A DNA stretch of 64,000 bases, from assembly GCA_020744225.1 (NCBI GenBank), contig JAGMWG010000004.1, positions 992,001 to 1,056,000 on the forward strand, written 5' to 3'. Below, piece by piece: positions 33,712-45,113 of the stretch (position 1 is the first letter of the stretch; the number at the start of each line of letters is the position of its first letter). The notes below the pieces were generated by a model. It did no database searches. It was not told the origin of the DNA and worked only from the letters and a program-made list of their open reading frames with translations. The translations under genes and the position numbers were made by a program. Source of the DNA: Paraphoma chrysanthemicola. Lineage: Eukaryota > Ascomycota > Dothideomycetes > Pleosporales > Phaeosphaeriaceae.

Positions 33712-36700
33712 ATGTCAAAACCCGAGAACTATACTGTTGGCTGGATATGCGCGTTAAGCACAGAGTATGTCGCGGCGCAAGCCTTTCTCGACACGACGCA
33801 CGAAAGCCCAGAATTCGTGGCTGTTCACGATAACAACAACTACACACTCGGCAGATCAGGGAAGCACAATATTGTTATAGCTGTCTTACCTGACGGAGAA
33901 TACGGCATATCATCCGCTACGAGCGTTGCAAGAGATATGCTGCACAGCTTCCCTAACGTCAGAATCGGACTTATGGTTGGCATTGCTGGAGGTGTGCCAA
34001 GTAGAAAGCACGACATCCGTCTAGGTGATGTTGTAGTCAGCTCTCCCGGCAATGGCATAGGTGGAGTGCTCCAATACGACTTTGGCAAAACCATCCAAGA
34101 CCACGAATTCTGTCGGAAGGGATATCTGAATCAGGCGCCAATGACCCTACGGACTGCAGTAAGTGGACTCAAAGCACAGTATGAAAGCGACGGTCATCTA
34201 CTCGAGTCAACTATCAATGCTGTACTGGACAAGAAACCTAGACTTCGAAAGAAATATCAACGACCAAATCTAGACAGCGACAAACTGTACGTTTCCCACT
34301 TCAAACATCTCGAAGATGGGTCAAGCTGTGAAATCGGCTGTGGCAGTGATTCATCAAGTTTGATATCACGGGATGAACGTACTGAAGACGAGGACGATCC
34401 AGCGATTCATTACGGTCTCATTGCTTCGGCAAACCAGTTGATGCGGGACGCGACGCTTCGAGACAAACTATCAAAGGAAATGGACGTCCTTTGCTTTGAA
34501 ATGGAAGCAGCTGGGTTAATGAATCAATTCCCTTGCCTAGTAATTCGAGGCATATGTGACTATTCTGATACTCATAAGAACAAGGAGTGGCAAGGATACG
34601 CAGCAATGGTAGCAGCTGCATACGCAAAGGATCTCCTGTCCCAGATTCCTCCCAACAAGATTGAGGCCGAGGAGAAGATTTCTTGTCTTCTTTCGTCCGG
34701 TTAGTCCGCTCCGCCAGATATGATGACTGTGTCATTAACTTGCCTTAAGTGAGAGAGGATATCAATGATATATCTCGCAACATCAAAGATGCACAGTCTA
34801 CCGTACAGGATATGTCATCCGAGCAGAGACGTGGTCGTATTGCGCAATGGCTGTCACCATCAGATCCATCTACAAGCTACAATAAAGCCTTGCAACAGCG
34901 CCAGAGCGGCACGGGGCTTTGGTTTTTACAGGCAAATGCGTACATCAAGTGGAAGATGCAACCTAGATCTACCTTATTGCTCTACGGCATGCCTGGATGT
35001 GGCAAGACTGTCCTCAGTTCTACTATTATTGAAGATTTGCAGAACAGTTTTCCCCATCCGAATCTTCTCTACTACTACTTCGACTTCAGCGACTCCACGA
35101 AGCAGACACTCGACAACATGGTCCGATCCTTTGTCAACCAGCTCGACTGTATGCATCAAGACACGCCGGAGCAGCTAGCTTTGCTCTTTTCCACATGTGA
35201 GCAGACACGTTGTCAGCCGAGGCTTGAATCTCTTTGTCAGGTTCTCTTTCAAATAATGGACTCTTTAGAGGACGTATACGTGGTAATAGATGCCCTCGAT
35301 GAGTGCGGGACACGGACGGGGCTATACTCTGAAGGATTGCTCTCGTGGATCATGGAGCTGCTTGGCTCTGTGAGCAGAAATGTCCATTTTCTCGCGACAA
35401 GTCGACCGGAGCACGATATCGAAACGAAGTTGAACGACCTGGCGACTGAACAAAACGTGATTCCCATTCAGGGCAAGCTTCTTGATAATGATATTCATGC
35501 CTACATTCGCACAAGGATTAGGGTTGGACATGGTTTGAAGAGATGGCGACAACACACAGCTGTGCAGGAGGAAATCGAATACGCCCTCATGCAGCAGGCC
35601 AACGGCATGTTCGTAACGTCTTCTACAGCTTCTTTACAACTGTGCATAATGGTATACTGACATAAGATAGGTTCCGGTGGGCGGCATGCCAGCTTGATGC
35701 ACTCGAGAATTGCTTGGACTATCGTGCTCTTACCAATGCGCTTGCTTGCGTGCCAAGAACGCTGGACGAGACCTACAGCAGAATCCTCAATGCAATTCCT
35801 TTTGAACACAAGCGATACGCCACGCTCATTCTCCAGCTCCTGACATTTTCTGAACGCCCAATCCGTATCGAGGAAGCTGTTGATGCCATAGCTGTAGAAC
35901 CAGACGGAGACCCGTACTTTTCTCCGATGTACAGGATGCCTGACCCTCAAGAGATCGCACGTTATTGCTCAAGCCTGGTAACAATCGACGTCCTGGTAAG
36001 AAGCCCGACCTTCAGATTCGTTGACGTTGTAGTACTTCGATTAGCGCATTATTCGGTTAAAGAGTATCTGGTCTCGGATCGATTGGACATCAACTTTGCG
36101 GCACATTTCCAACAGGGCACCGCAAGATCAGCAATCGCGAAGGTTTGCCTAGCCTATTTGCTACACTTCGAAGAGAAATTCACCACAACGTACATCAAAC
36201 AACACTTTCCCTTCGCAGTCTATGCAGCCAAATACTGGATGGCCAACGCACTGGAGGATAGTGGAGACAAGAAACTTCTCCAACTCATTGAGCAATTGTT
36301 CTGTTTTCGAGGACTATCGTATGGGATCTGTTACTCTCTACATTCGCCAGATCGCCCGGCCTCGGTATTTACTGATATGGGAAGCCCACCTCCTCCATTG
36401 TATCATGCTGCGCTTGGACGCCTGGTATCTGGGGTGGAAATTCTCTTGAAGCGAGACACCAGCGTGAATGCGCAAGGTGGATATTACGGCAACGCACTCC
36501 AGGCAGCCTCGGTGAACGGCGATGAGGTCATAGTAAGGCTACTACTGAAAGCAGGCGCTAATCCCAACGCGCAAGGTGGGCAATTCGAAAACGCACTCAA
36601 TGCAGCTTCTGCTGGAGGCTACAAGCACTTAGTAAAGTTACTACTTGACGAGGGCGCGAATGTTAACGTGCCAGCGTCTCATAAGCGTCCCAGTGCAATT

Positions 36701-37069
36701 TTCGAAGCTATAGAGAAAGGTCACCAGCAAATAGTGAAGCTGCTGCTTGATAGAGGAGCTGAGTTCAATGGAAAATACGACAGCGCACTGAAAACAGCTG
36801 TAGGAAAAGGTCACATGAAGGTAGTGAAGCTGTTGTTAAAGTGGGGCATTGATTCCGATGTGCAACCTGAGAACTACAGCCTCTTGCTCTCTCACGCTGC
36901 GAAACAAAATAATGAGCAGATGCTCAAGCTGCTGCTTGACGCGGGCGCAGAAAACTATCCGCACGACTGGCACCTCAACGAAGCAATTTACTTTGCCTCA
37001 AAAAACAAGCGCGAGAGAATAGTAAATCTACTGCTTAGTTTTGTGCAGAGAACTGCCCAGAGCAAATAG
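33712..37069 (+). CDS. NLR-like protein: nucleoside-phosphorylase domain, NACHT, ankyrin repeats (frame-broken at 3' end)
   Basis: Exons 33712-34699, 34750-35608 and 35671-37069, with introns of 50 and 62 bp. The second intron uses donor GTTCGT and joins NGM to FRWAACQLDAL. Residues 1-310 are a PNP/UDP-phosphorylase-like domain (YTVGWICALSTEYVAA, GLMVGIAGGVPS, CFEMEAAGLMNQFP, RGICDYSD). The NACHT module has P-loop GMPGCGKT at 409-416 and Walker B VIDALDEC with Asp510, Asp513 and Glu514. Ankyrin repeats begin near residue 835. This architecture is a common fungal STAND/NLR type in which the N-terminal domain acts as effector. The frame ends at TAG 37067, but the ankyrin register resumes at once in another frame (next entry), so this product is probably truncated by a one-base loss or a sequence error. 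Confidence 0.82.
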
Positions 37070-37671
37070 ATCACGACGCTATACTCTGCGATGCTGCAAT
37101 GAATGGTCACGAGCAAACAGTAAAGATATTACTTGACGTGGGAGCCGATATAGATTCGCAAAGAGTGGTTTGGCCTACAAAGTATGGTACTCCACTTTGC
37201 GCCGCATCAGAGTACGGTCACGAACAGACAGTGGAGCTACTGCTTAGCAACGGAGCCAACGTAAATGCAAAGGGCGGAGTCTACGGCAGCGCGCTCTATG
37301 CAGCATCAGAGGGCGGCAAGGCACAGATAGTGAAGCTGTTGCTCAGCAAGGGCGCCGACGTTAACATTCAAGGTGGATATTACGGCAATGCGCTTCAAGC
37401 CGCTGCATACAAGGGCCACAAGCAGATCGTGATGCTGTTAATTGAGAGCGGCGCCGACACCAACACGCAAGGGGGACGCTACAGCAATGCGCTTCAAGCC
37501 GCTGCATGCAGGGGCCACAAGCAAATTGTGATGCTGTTGATTGAGAGAGGCGCCGACCTCAACGGCGATACACTCAATGCAGCTATCCAGGGAGACCATG
37601 AGGAAATAGTACAACTCCTGAACGACAAGCTTGCCAAAGTCGACGCACCCGTTGCAATGGACTCTTCGTAA
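37039..37671 (+). pseudogene. Out-of-frame continuation of the NLR ankyrin array
   Basis: In the frame shifted by one base from the preceding exon, ankyrin repeats continue without a gap: AENCPEQIDHDAILCDAAMN, then GHEQTVKILLDVGADI, and four to five more units ending at TAA 37671. The break lies in the run agttttgtgcag (37037-37048): one additional G there would give the usual ankyrin turn Ser-Phe-Gly-Ala-Glu. The last units (37372-37470 and 37471-37569, 99 bp each) share a nearly identical core, which suggests exchange between repeats. Either the gene carries a real single-base deletion or the base was lost in sequencing. No 49-62 bp intron can account for the shift. Confidence 0.75.
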
Positions 37672-37695
37672 CAATATTCGGTGGAATCGTTTGGA

Positions 37696-38970
37696 TAACG
37701 TCCATCCCTGCGTAACGGAAAACCCGCCGTAGCGGAACGCCAGTCGCACTTTCCATCGTAACAACACCAACAACGATCGCATAGCTCAAATAATCTCGGA
37801 ATATACTCCTAAGCCACTCAGTGTCTTGCGCACCTGGTATTTTCGTCCTAGCATTCTTGCTGGCTTTAGAATACCACAATTTGTGGTCGACTTGTACGAC
37901 ACTGCTTCCTCGGACTACCTCGGACGCACTTTAAGTATTGTGTATCTATCTCAAAACCTGACAGTTTATAGAACACAGTAGAAAGATCGTAGTCTAAGCA
38001 AAATGCTGTGTTTGATAGGCTGGTTGCGTTGCGGTAGTGATCTGTTGCTTCATCGACCAGGACTGCCAAGCAAGGACCTGCATCCTTACTGTACAGAAGA
38101 GGCCTAGCCGTAATTTAACAGCGTCATCATCAAAGCCCGCAACAGCCAGAGCTGACTCGTGCTCAGCAGCCCTGCACGGCTCACGTGATAGGCAGCGGCA
38201 TGCGATACACCGAACAGCCGCGCTGCCAGCTTCTGCAAGCGCTCAGAACACCGCTAAGTCGACTCCAGATTGGGAGCAGTGCCAAGACCCTTGGGGCCAG
38301 GGCGCTCGTCAGTCCAGCCATCTTGTACATTTCGAGACGCGGTCCAACGCGCAGCGACGCCCACTTTGTAACGTAGACAGATACCATTACGACGCACTTA
38401 GGCTCTAGAACCCGCTGTTGTTCTCTTCGCTGACCGAACAAAAGACCTAATCAAGCTCACTACGTCCTCATGCTTCTCGAGTCCACCGGCGCTGATTCCT
38501 AGACCAAGCCGCAGCGAGCTCTAGTCTCTGCTCGTTGAAGGGGAATACAATGTGATGGGAAGGATGTAGGATAAGATAGAGCGCGGCGGGCCTAGAAATC
38601 GAAGCCTGCGCTTCAGCAAGTAGGTTCAACTGAGCGCTACTGGCGAAACCCCGTCGTTGCAAGCGCATATGTTAGTACAGCTGTCGTACGGCTAAACAAC
38701 CAGCGGCTCTTTACATAGGCACTGCAATCTCTAGAGCCGTAGAGAGATGCTCCCGTAAGGAGCTTTAGATTGTTCATGTTCGTAAGGGATGAGTACTAGC
38801 AGAGCTGTAATAGTGGCCATGCTTAGCTAGGCACTACACTATCCAGGAGCTGCATACAGCACCCTTCTCTTCAGCCATGTCTAGAAAACATCGCCTTCGG
38901 CGCAAAGATCTGTACCAGTGCGGGTCGGCCGTCCTTCCTGCTAGCGTCACCAAGGTGTTCGTCTCATCAG
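37696..38970. repeat. Left arm of a ~1.27-kb inverted repeat
   Basis: Reverse-complementing this segment reproduces the sequence at about 43841-45113 over its whole length. Shared landmarks from inner to outer end: ctagcaggaaggacgg, acagatctttgcgc, ttttctagacat, agtgtagtgcctagctaagc, aaagctccttac, aacacagcatttt and gcgggttttccgttacgcag. This arm is GC-normal and shows no visible C-to-T load. It begins only 25 bp after the NLR stop at 37671. It holds short minus-strand frames but nothing I recognise as a transposase or other gene. Confidence 0.9.
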
Positions 38971-39295
38971 TTTAGTGCATTGCGAAATCCTCACTTGTCA
39001 GCCTAACCTGCGCCATACTATAGCTGTGCCATCGTCCGCCGTCAGCTAAGCTTGTTCACCCTTAATATGCTAACGCACGTCGGAATCAATCACAATACCA
39101 GTACTATCCTGCTTTTCGATGCGACCCTTCAGTAAGCTCATTGTACCTATTTTTTAGTATCCGTGCTAACCTTAAGAGCGAGGAGTGACATTCTCAAACG
39201 ACCACGTTGCCGTATTCCTCTCAGCTAGGGTGTCGCGTTAAGCCTTCGAGACTCTATTCCTACCACTTGTATCCGTTCAACCTTCCCCCGTAACA

Positions 39296-42200
39296 ATGCG
39301 CCTTCTTCTACGCAGCAATACTGGCGATTTTAAACTCACGAAGGACTTGGCTGGCCACGATTCGATCCCTCCCTATGCCATACTTTCGCACACATAGGGG
39401 CCGGACAAGGAGGAGGTTACCTTTAAGGACATAACGATTAGCACTAGGCAAGAGAAGCTTAGATACGAGAAGATCCAGTTCTGTAAAGAACAAGCTAGAC
39501 AGGATAACTTACAATACTTTTAGATTGACACCTGTTGTATCAACAAGGAAAACGACGCCGAACTCTCCCGTTCTATCAACTCTATGTTTCGCTGGTACCG
39601 CAATGCGACTCGATACTACGTATATTTATCAGATGTGTCCGCAACTTCTATTACGTCAAACGGGACAGAGAAGTCGACGAAGCCATAGGAATCAGATTTC
39701 CAGAAAAGTAGATAGTTTACTCGGGGCTGGACGCTCCAAGAGCTCCTCGCCCCAGCTTCGGTCGAATTCTTTTCCCAAGAAGGCAAACGACTAGGTGACA
39801 AGAGTTCCCTAAGGCAACAAATCTCTAAGATAACTAATATCTCTTACTCTGCGCTTCAAGGAGAGCCTTTATCTCAATTTAGCGTCGAGGAGCGATTGCA
39901 GTAGATAGAACACCGTCAAACTAAGCTGGAAGAAGATAAAGCGTACTCATTGTTAGGCATTTTCGATGTCTACATACTCCCTATCTATGGCGAGGGGATG
40001 GCGAGCGCGCTCACTCGGCTCCTAGACGAGTTCCACAAGATCCAGAGGTGTATACAAGACTTACACCTCACCAACCCCCGCGATGACAAAAAGCGTATTG
40101 AGGAGACCAAAGGGGGCCTATTGGAAGGCTCTTATCACTGGGTCCTTAATAATGCCAGCTTTCAGCAATGGCACGAAGACCCCCAGAGCCGACTGCTGTG
40201 GATCAAAGGTGATCCTGGCAAGGGCAAGACGATGCTTCTCTGTGGCATTATCGAAGAGTTGAAGAAATCGGCCACAGGCCTTCTCTCCTTCTTCTTCTGT
40301 CAGAGTACCGACTCGCGTATTAGTAGCGCTACTGCTGTGCTGCGTGGCCTGATCCTACTGCTCGTCAACCAGCAGCCGTCGTTGGTCTTACACCTGCGGA
40401 AGAAGTATAACCAGGCAGGCCAATCCGTCTTCGAAGACGCCAATGCCTGGGTTGCTCTCTCAGACATCTTTACGAACATGACACGGGATCCCGACCTAAA
40501 AATGGCCTGCCTAGTTGTCGACGCTCTCGATGAATGCGAGCAGGACTTGCCAAAGCTTTTAGACTTAGTAATTCAAACCTCAACATCGTCAGCTCGCGTT
40601 AAGTAGCTCTTGTCAAGTCGAAACGAGATACACATCGAACAGAAGCTGAGATGCATAGACGCTAGGGCGAGATTGAGTCTGGAGCTAAAGCAAAATGCAG
40701 AGCAGGTGTCCCGCGCCGTCGACATGTACATTGACCACAAGCTATGCCGCCTTGACTCGCTTGAAGACCCCAGCCTGAGAGATCAAGTGCGAGACATCCT
40801 ACGCCGGAAAGCGAACGGGACATTCCTCTGGGTCGCCCTCGTGGTCCAAGAGCTTGAGAGGCCAGAGAGCTGGGACCCTTTGCAGGTGGTAGAAGAAGCG
40901 CCGTCAGGTTTGCACCAGCTGTACGATCGCATGCTGAAGCAAATCCAGCAGCTAAAACCAAAAAACTTGGAGATATGCCGGCTCCTTCTTTCTAGTTCCT
41001 GCGTTGTATACCGTCCGCTTTACCTAGCTGAAATGGGCAGCTTGTGCGGACTATCCGGCCGGGTTTCTGTACTCGCGAAAGACGTGAGAAAGATCGCGGC
41101 TATGTGTGGCTCGTTTCTCACCGTTAGGGATGATCAGGTCTACCTCATCCACCAATCAGCCAAGGACTACTTGAGCGACAAGATGCGAGACACGATCTTC
41201 CCGTCTCAAGGCACGATTCACCACAACATTTTCTCTAAGTCACTCAAGCTCATGTCTAATGTACTGAAACGTGACATGTACAGCTCGAGCGCTCCAGGTT
41301 TCCCGATCGATAAGGTTCAAGTACAAGTAGATAATCCGCTAGCGACAATGCGATACTCGTGCGTTCATTGGGTTGACCACCTCTGTGACTGGAATTCCAG
41401 CCCTGCAAACCACGGGATTGACACTCAGGATAAAGACGCTATTGAAGATTTTATTAAAAAGAAATATCTTTACTAGCTCGAGACTCTAAGTATCTGTAGA
41501 AGCATGTCCGAGGGTGTGCTTGCAATAGTAAAGCTTAACGCTTTAGCCCAGGTAACTACTAAAGTAGCATTGCTCTATGTAAATACTAATGTAACTTAGA
41601 GACGAGCAGATGCTCTGAGCTTCACAAAACTACTTCAAGATGCGCGTCTGTTTATTATGTATCACATCCAAGCAATACAGAACAGCCCTCTTCAGGTATA
41701 TGCATCTGCACTCTTGTTTAGTCCAGAGCATAGCCTTATTAGGAGTTCGTTTAAGAAAGAAGAACTGAAATGGATCGCAGTCAAGCCAGTTATAGGACAA
41801 TGGAGTGCCTGCCTCCAGACGCTCGAGGGTCATAGCAATTCCGTCAACTCGGTCGCCTTCTCGCCCGACTCGACACGGCTGGCGTCAGGGTCCAGGGACA
41901 AGACAGTCAAGATCTGGGACGCGAGCAGCGGCGCCTGCCTCGAGACGCTCAAGGGCCATAGCGATTTCGTCTACTCGGTCGCCTTCTCGCCCGACTCGAC
42001 ACGGCTGGCGTCAGGGTCCTGGGACAAGACAGTCAAGATCTGGGACGCGAGCAGCGGCGTCTGCCTCCAGACGCTCGAGGGCCAGAGCGATTTCGTCTAC
42101 TCGGTCGCCTTCTCGCCCGACTCGACACGGCTGGCGTCAGGGTCAGGAGGCTTATCCGAGGACATCACCGTCAAGATCTGGGACGCGAGCAGCGGCGCCT

Positions 42201-43648
42201 GCCTCCAGACGCTCAAGGGCCATAGGGGCGTCATCAACTCGGTCGCCTTCTCGCCCGACTCGACACGGCTGGCGTCAGGGTCCAGGGACAAAACAGTCAA
42301 GATCTGGGACGCGAGCAGCGGCGTCTGCCTCGAGACGCTCGAGGGCGGCCATAGCGATTTCGTCTCAGTCGCCTTCTCGCCCGACTGGACACGGCTGGCG
42401 TCAGGGTCCTGGGACAAGACAGTCAAGATCTGGGACGCGAGCAGCGGCATCTGCCTCGAGACGCTCGAGGGTCATAGCGATTTCGTCTCCTCGGTCGCCT
42501 TCTCGCCCGACTCGACACGGCTGGCGTCAGGGTCAGGAGGCTTATCCGAGGACATCACCGTCAAGATCTGGGACGCGAGCAGCGGCGCCTGCCTCCAGAC
42601 GCTCAAGGGCCATAGGGGCGCCATCAACTCGGTCGCCTTCTCGCCCGACTCGACACGGCTGGCGTCAGGGTCAGGAAGCGGGTCCGGCGACAACACCGTC
42701 AAGATCTGGGACGCGAGCAGCAGCGCCTGCCTCGAGACGCTCGAGGGTCATAGCGATTTCGTCTCCTCAGTCGCCTTCTCGCCCGACTCGACACGGCTGG
42801 CGTCAGGGTCCGGGGACAAGACAGTCAAGATCTGGGACGCGAGCACCGGCACCTGCCTCCAGACGCTCAAGGGCCATAGCGGTGCCGTCAACTCGGTCGC
42901 CTTCTCGCCCGACTCGACACGGCTGGCGTCAGGGTCCTACGACCACACCGCCAAGATCTGGGACGCGAGCAGCGGCATCTGCCTCCAGACGCTCGAGGGC
43001 TATAGTGTCGTCTACTCGGTCGCCTTCTCGCCCAACTCGACACGGCTGGCGTCAGGGTCAGGAGGCTTATCCGAGGACAACACCGTCAAGATCTGGGACG
43101 CGAGCAGCGGCGCCTGCCTCGAGACGCTCAAGGGTCATAGGGGCGTCATCAACTCGGTCGCCTTCTCGCCCGACTCGACACGGCTGGCGTCAGGGTCCTG
43201 GGACAAGACAGTCAAGATCTGGCACGTGAGCACCGGCACCTGCCTCCAGACGCTCAAGGGCCATAGGGGCGCCATCAACTCGGTCGCCTTCTCGCCCGAC
43301 TCGACACGGCTGGCGTCAGGGTCCGGCGACAACACCGTCAAGATCTGGGACGCGAGCAGCGGCGTCTGCCTCGAGACGCTCGAGGGCCATAGCGATTTCG
43401 TCTCAGTCGCCTTCTCGCCCGACTGGACACGGCTGGCGTCAGGGTCTGACAACAACATAGTCTATCGTGGTCTAGGCATGAGTTCGGATCGTACGTGGAT
43501 AACACATAATTTAGAGAACATCTTATGGCTACCATTAGAATATCGACCGTCATGTCTCATAGTATCTGGGAATAGGATCGGTATTGGTACTAGCAATGGG
43601 AGGGTATGGATATGTACTGTGGAGTGTAACAAGCTTAATGCGTCCTAA
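39296..43648 (+). pseudogene. HET-NACHT-WD40 (HNWD/het-e-like) gene interrupted by eight TAG codons
   Basis: One reading frame of 1450 codons runs from ATG 39296 to TAA 43646-43648 with no frameshift. It is broken by TAG at 39395, 39521, 39686, 39713, 39902, 40604, 41474 and 41597. The HET domain comes first (YAILSHT-stop-GPDKEEV, YF-stop-IDTCCIN, FTRGWTLQELLAP, EDKAYSLLGIFDV). Next is a NACHT module with P-loop GDPGKGKT at about 305-312 and Walker B VVDALDEC. A helical linker leads to 13 WD40 units (41810-43456) and a short C-terminal tail. This is the architecture of Podospora HET-E/HET-D proteins, which trigger incompatibility cell death. Seven of the eight TAGs sit where the family has Trp, as expected if CpA-directed RIP changed TGG to TAG. 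It is most likely inactive, unless stops are recoded in mRNA. Confidence 0.9.
41810..43456 (+). repeat. WD40 tandem array, 13 near-identical ~126-bp units
   Basis: Each unit encodes about 42 residues of the form CL(Q/E)TL(E/K)GHSDFVSSVAF, then SPDSTRLASGSxDKTVKIWD. The 44-bp core beginning tcggtcgccttctcgcccga is unchanged or almost unchanged in all units. Units 3, 6 and 10 share an insertion (GGLSED), and units 5 and 13 share the DWT variant and lack two residues, so blocks of several units have been copied. All Trp codons in the array are intact, in contrast to the upstream HET and NACHT part. Such high identity is typical of fungal STAND repeat arrays that recombine to change recognition specificity. 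Confidence 0.95.
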
Positions 43649-43840
43649 GGCGTTAGGAGTATTTAAACTATCATTATTTACTATCATATATTTATTAATT
43701 CGTCTGTTTCATAGAGGGCTAGGGATCAACATGAATATATATAGCTTGCAAATTTGCCACATCAAATCTTCGAGTATATTACAGATCAACCGACTAAGGT
43801 GTCCACGTGCAGAATTCTAGACTAAGTATTTGCCACTTGA

Positions 43841-45113
43841 GGCGGACGAACGCCTTAATCACACTAGCAGGAAGGACGGCTAACCCGCACTAGTACAGAT
43901 CTTTGCGCTAAAGGCGATGTTTTCTAGACATAGCTAAAGAGAAGGGTGCTGTATACAGCTCTTAGATAGTGTAGTGCCTAGCTAAGCATGGCTACTATTA
44001 CAGCTCTGCTAGTACTTATCCCTTATAAACATAAATAATCTAAAGCTCCTTACAGAAGTATCTCTCTATAGCTCTAGAGATTGCAGTGCTTATATAAAGA
44101 GCTACTAGTTATTTAGCTGTATAATAGCTGTACTAATATATACGCTTGTAATAATAGGGTTTTGCTAGTAGCGCTTAGTTAAACCTACTTACTAAAGCGC
44201 AGGCTTTAATTTCTAGACCTACTGCGCTCTATCTTATTCTATATTCTTCTTATTACATTATATTTCTCTTTAATAAGTAGAGACTAGAGCTTACTGCAGC
44301 TTAGTCTAGGAATTAGTGCTAGTAGACTTAAAAAGTATAAGAACGTAGTAAGCTTAATTAGGTCTTTTGTTTAGTTAGCAAAGAGAATAATAGTAGGTTC
44401 TAGAGCCTAAGTGTATTATAATAGTATCTGTCTACGTTATAAAGTAGGCGTTACTGCGCGTTAGACTGCGTCTTAAAATGTACAAGATAGCTAGACTAAT
44501 AAGCGCCCTAGCTCTAAGAGTCTTAGCACTACTCCTAATCTAGAGTTAACTTAGCAGTATTCTAAGCGCGTACAGAAGCTAGTAGCGCTGTTATTTAGTC
44601 TATTGCATACTGCTAACTATTACGTAAGCCGTGTAAGACTGCTAAACACAAGTTAGCTCTAGCTGTTACAGGCTTTAATAATAGCACTCTTAAATTACAG
44701 CTAGGCCTCTTCTAAACAGCATAAATATAGGTTCTTGCTTAGCAGTCTTGCTTAATAAAGCAACAGATTACTACTACAACGCAACTAGCCTATTAAACAC
44801 AGCATTTTACTTAGATTAGGATCTTTCTACAGCGCTCTATAAACTAAAGGGTTTTTAGATAGATGCACAATACTGAAAGTGCGTCTGAGATAGTCTGAGG
44901 AAGCAAAGTTAGGTAGCTTAGCAGCGAATTGTGGTATTGCAAGGTAAGGAAGATGCGCACGACAAGAAAACATCGTGCACGGAAAGTTAAGGGGGTGAGA
45001 TGTCTATTCCGAGAATATCTACGCTATGCGACGGTTTTTGGTGTTGTTGTAGTGGAGAGTGCTGTTGGCGTTCCGCCACGGCGGGTTTTCCGTTACGCAG
45101 GGATGGACGTTAA
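43841..45113. repeat. Right arm of the inverted repeat, RIP-degraded
   Basis: Inverted counterpart of 37696-38970. Over the inner ~1 kb (to about 44820) it is AT-rich, and its differences from the left arm are almost all C-to-T or G-to-A in the right arm (for example gacggccgaccc to gacggctaaccc, and gctcctggatag to gctcttagatag), the signature of RIP. In the outer ~250 bp the two arms also differ by transversions, yet both encode the same peptide pattern ending GVPxRRVFRYAGMDV (frame from 44929 on + here, minus strand in the left arm). No transposase is visible. Confidence 0.9.

Noticed and set aside
37022..37038. 17-nt gt...ag stretch that would restore the NLR frame if spliced
   Set aside because: Far below the 49-62 bp introns of this window. 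Removing it would delete the conserved VNLLLS helix of the ankyrin repeat.
41805..43229. 474-codon second frame through the WD40 array (Arg/Ser/Pro-rich)
   Set aside because: The repeat unit is a multiple of three, so any stop-free alternative frame repeats 11 times. It has no start context or domain and overlaps the real WD40 frame.
41810..43456. CRISPR-like regular repeat
   Set aside because: The repeats are coding WD40 units without spacers, in a eukaryote.
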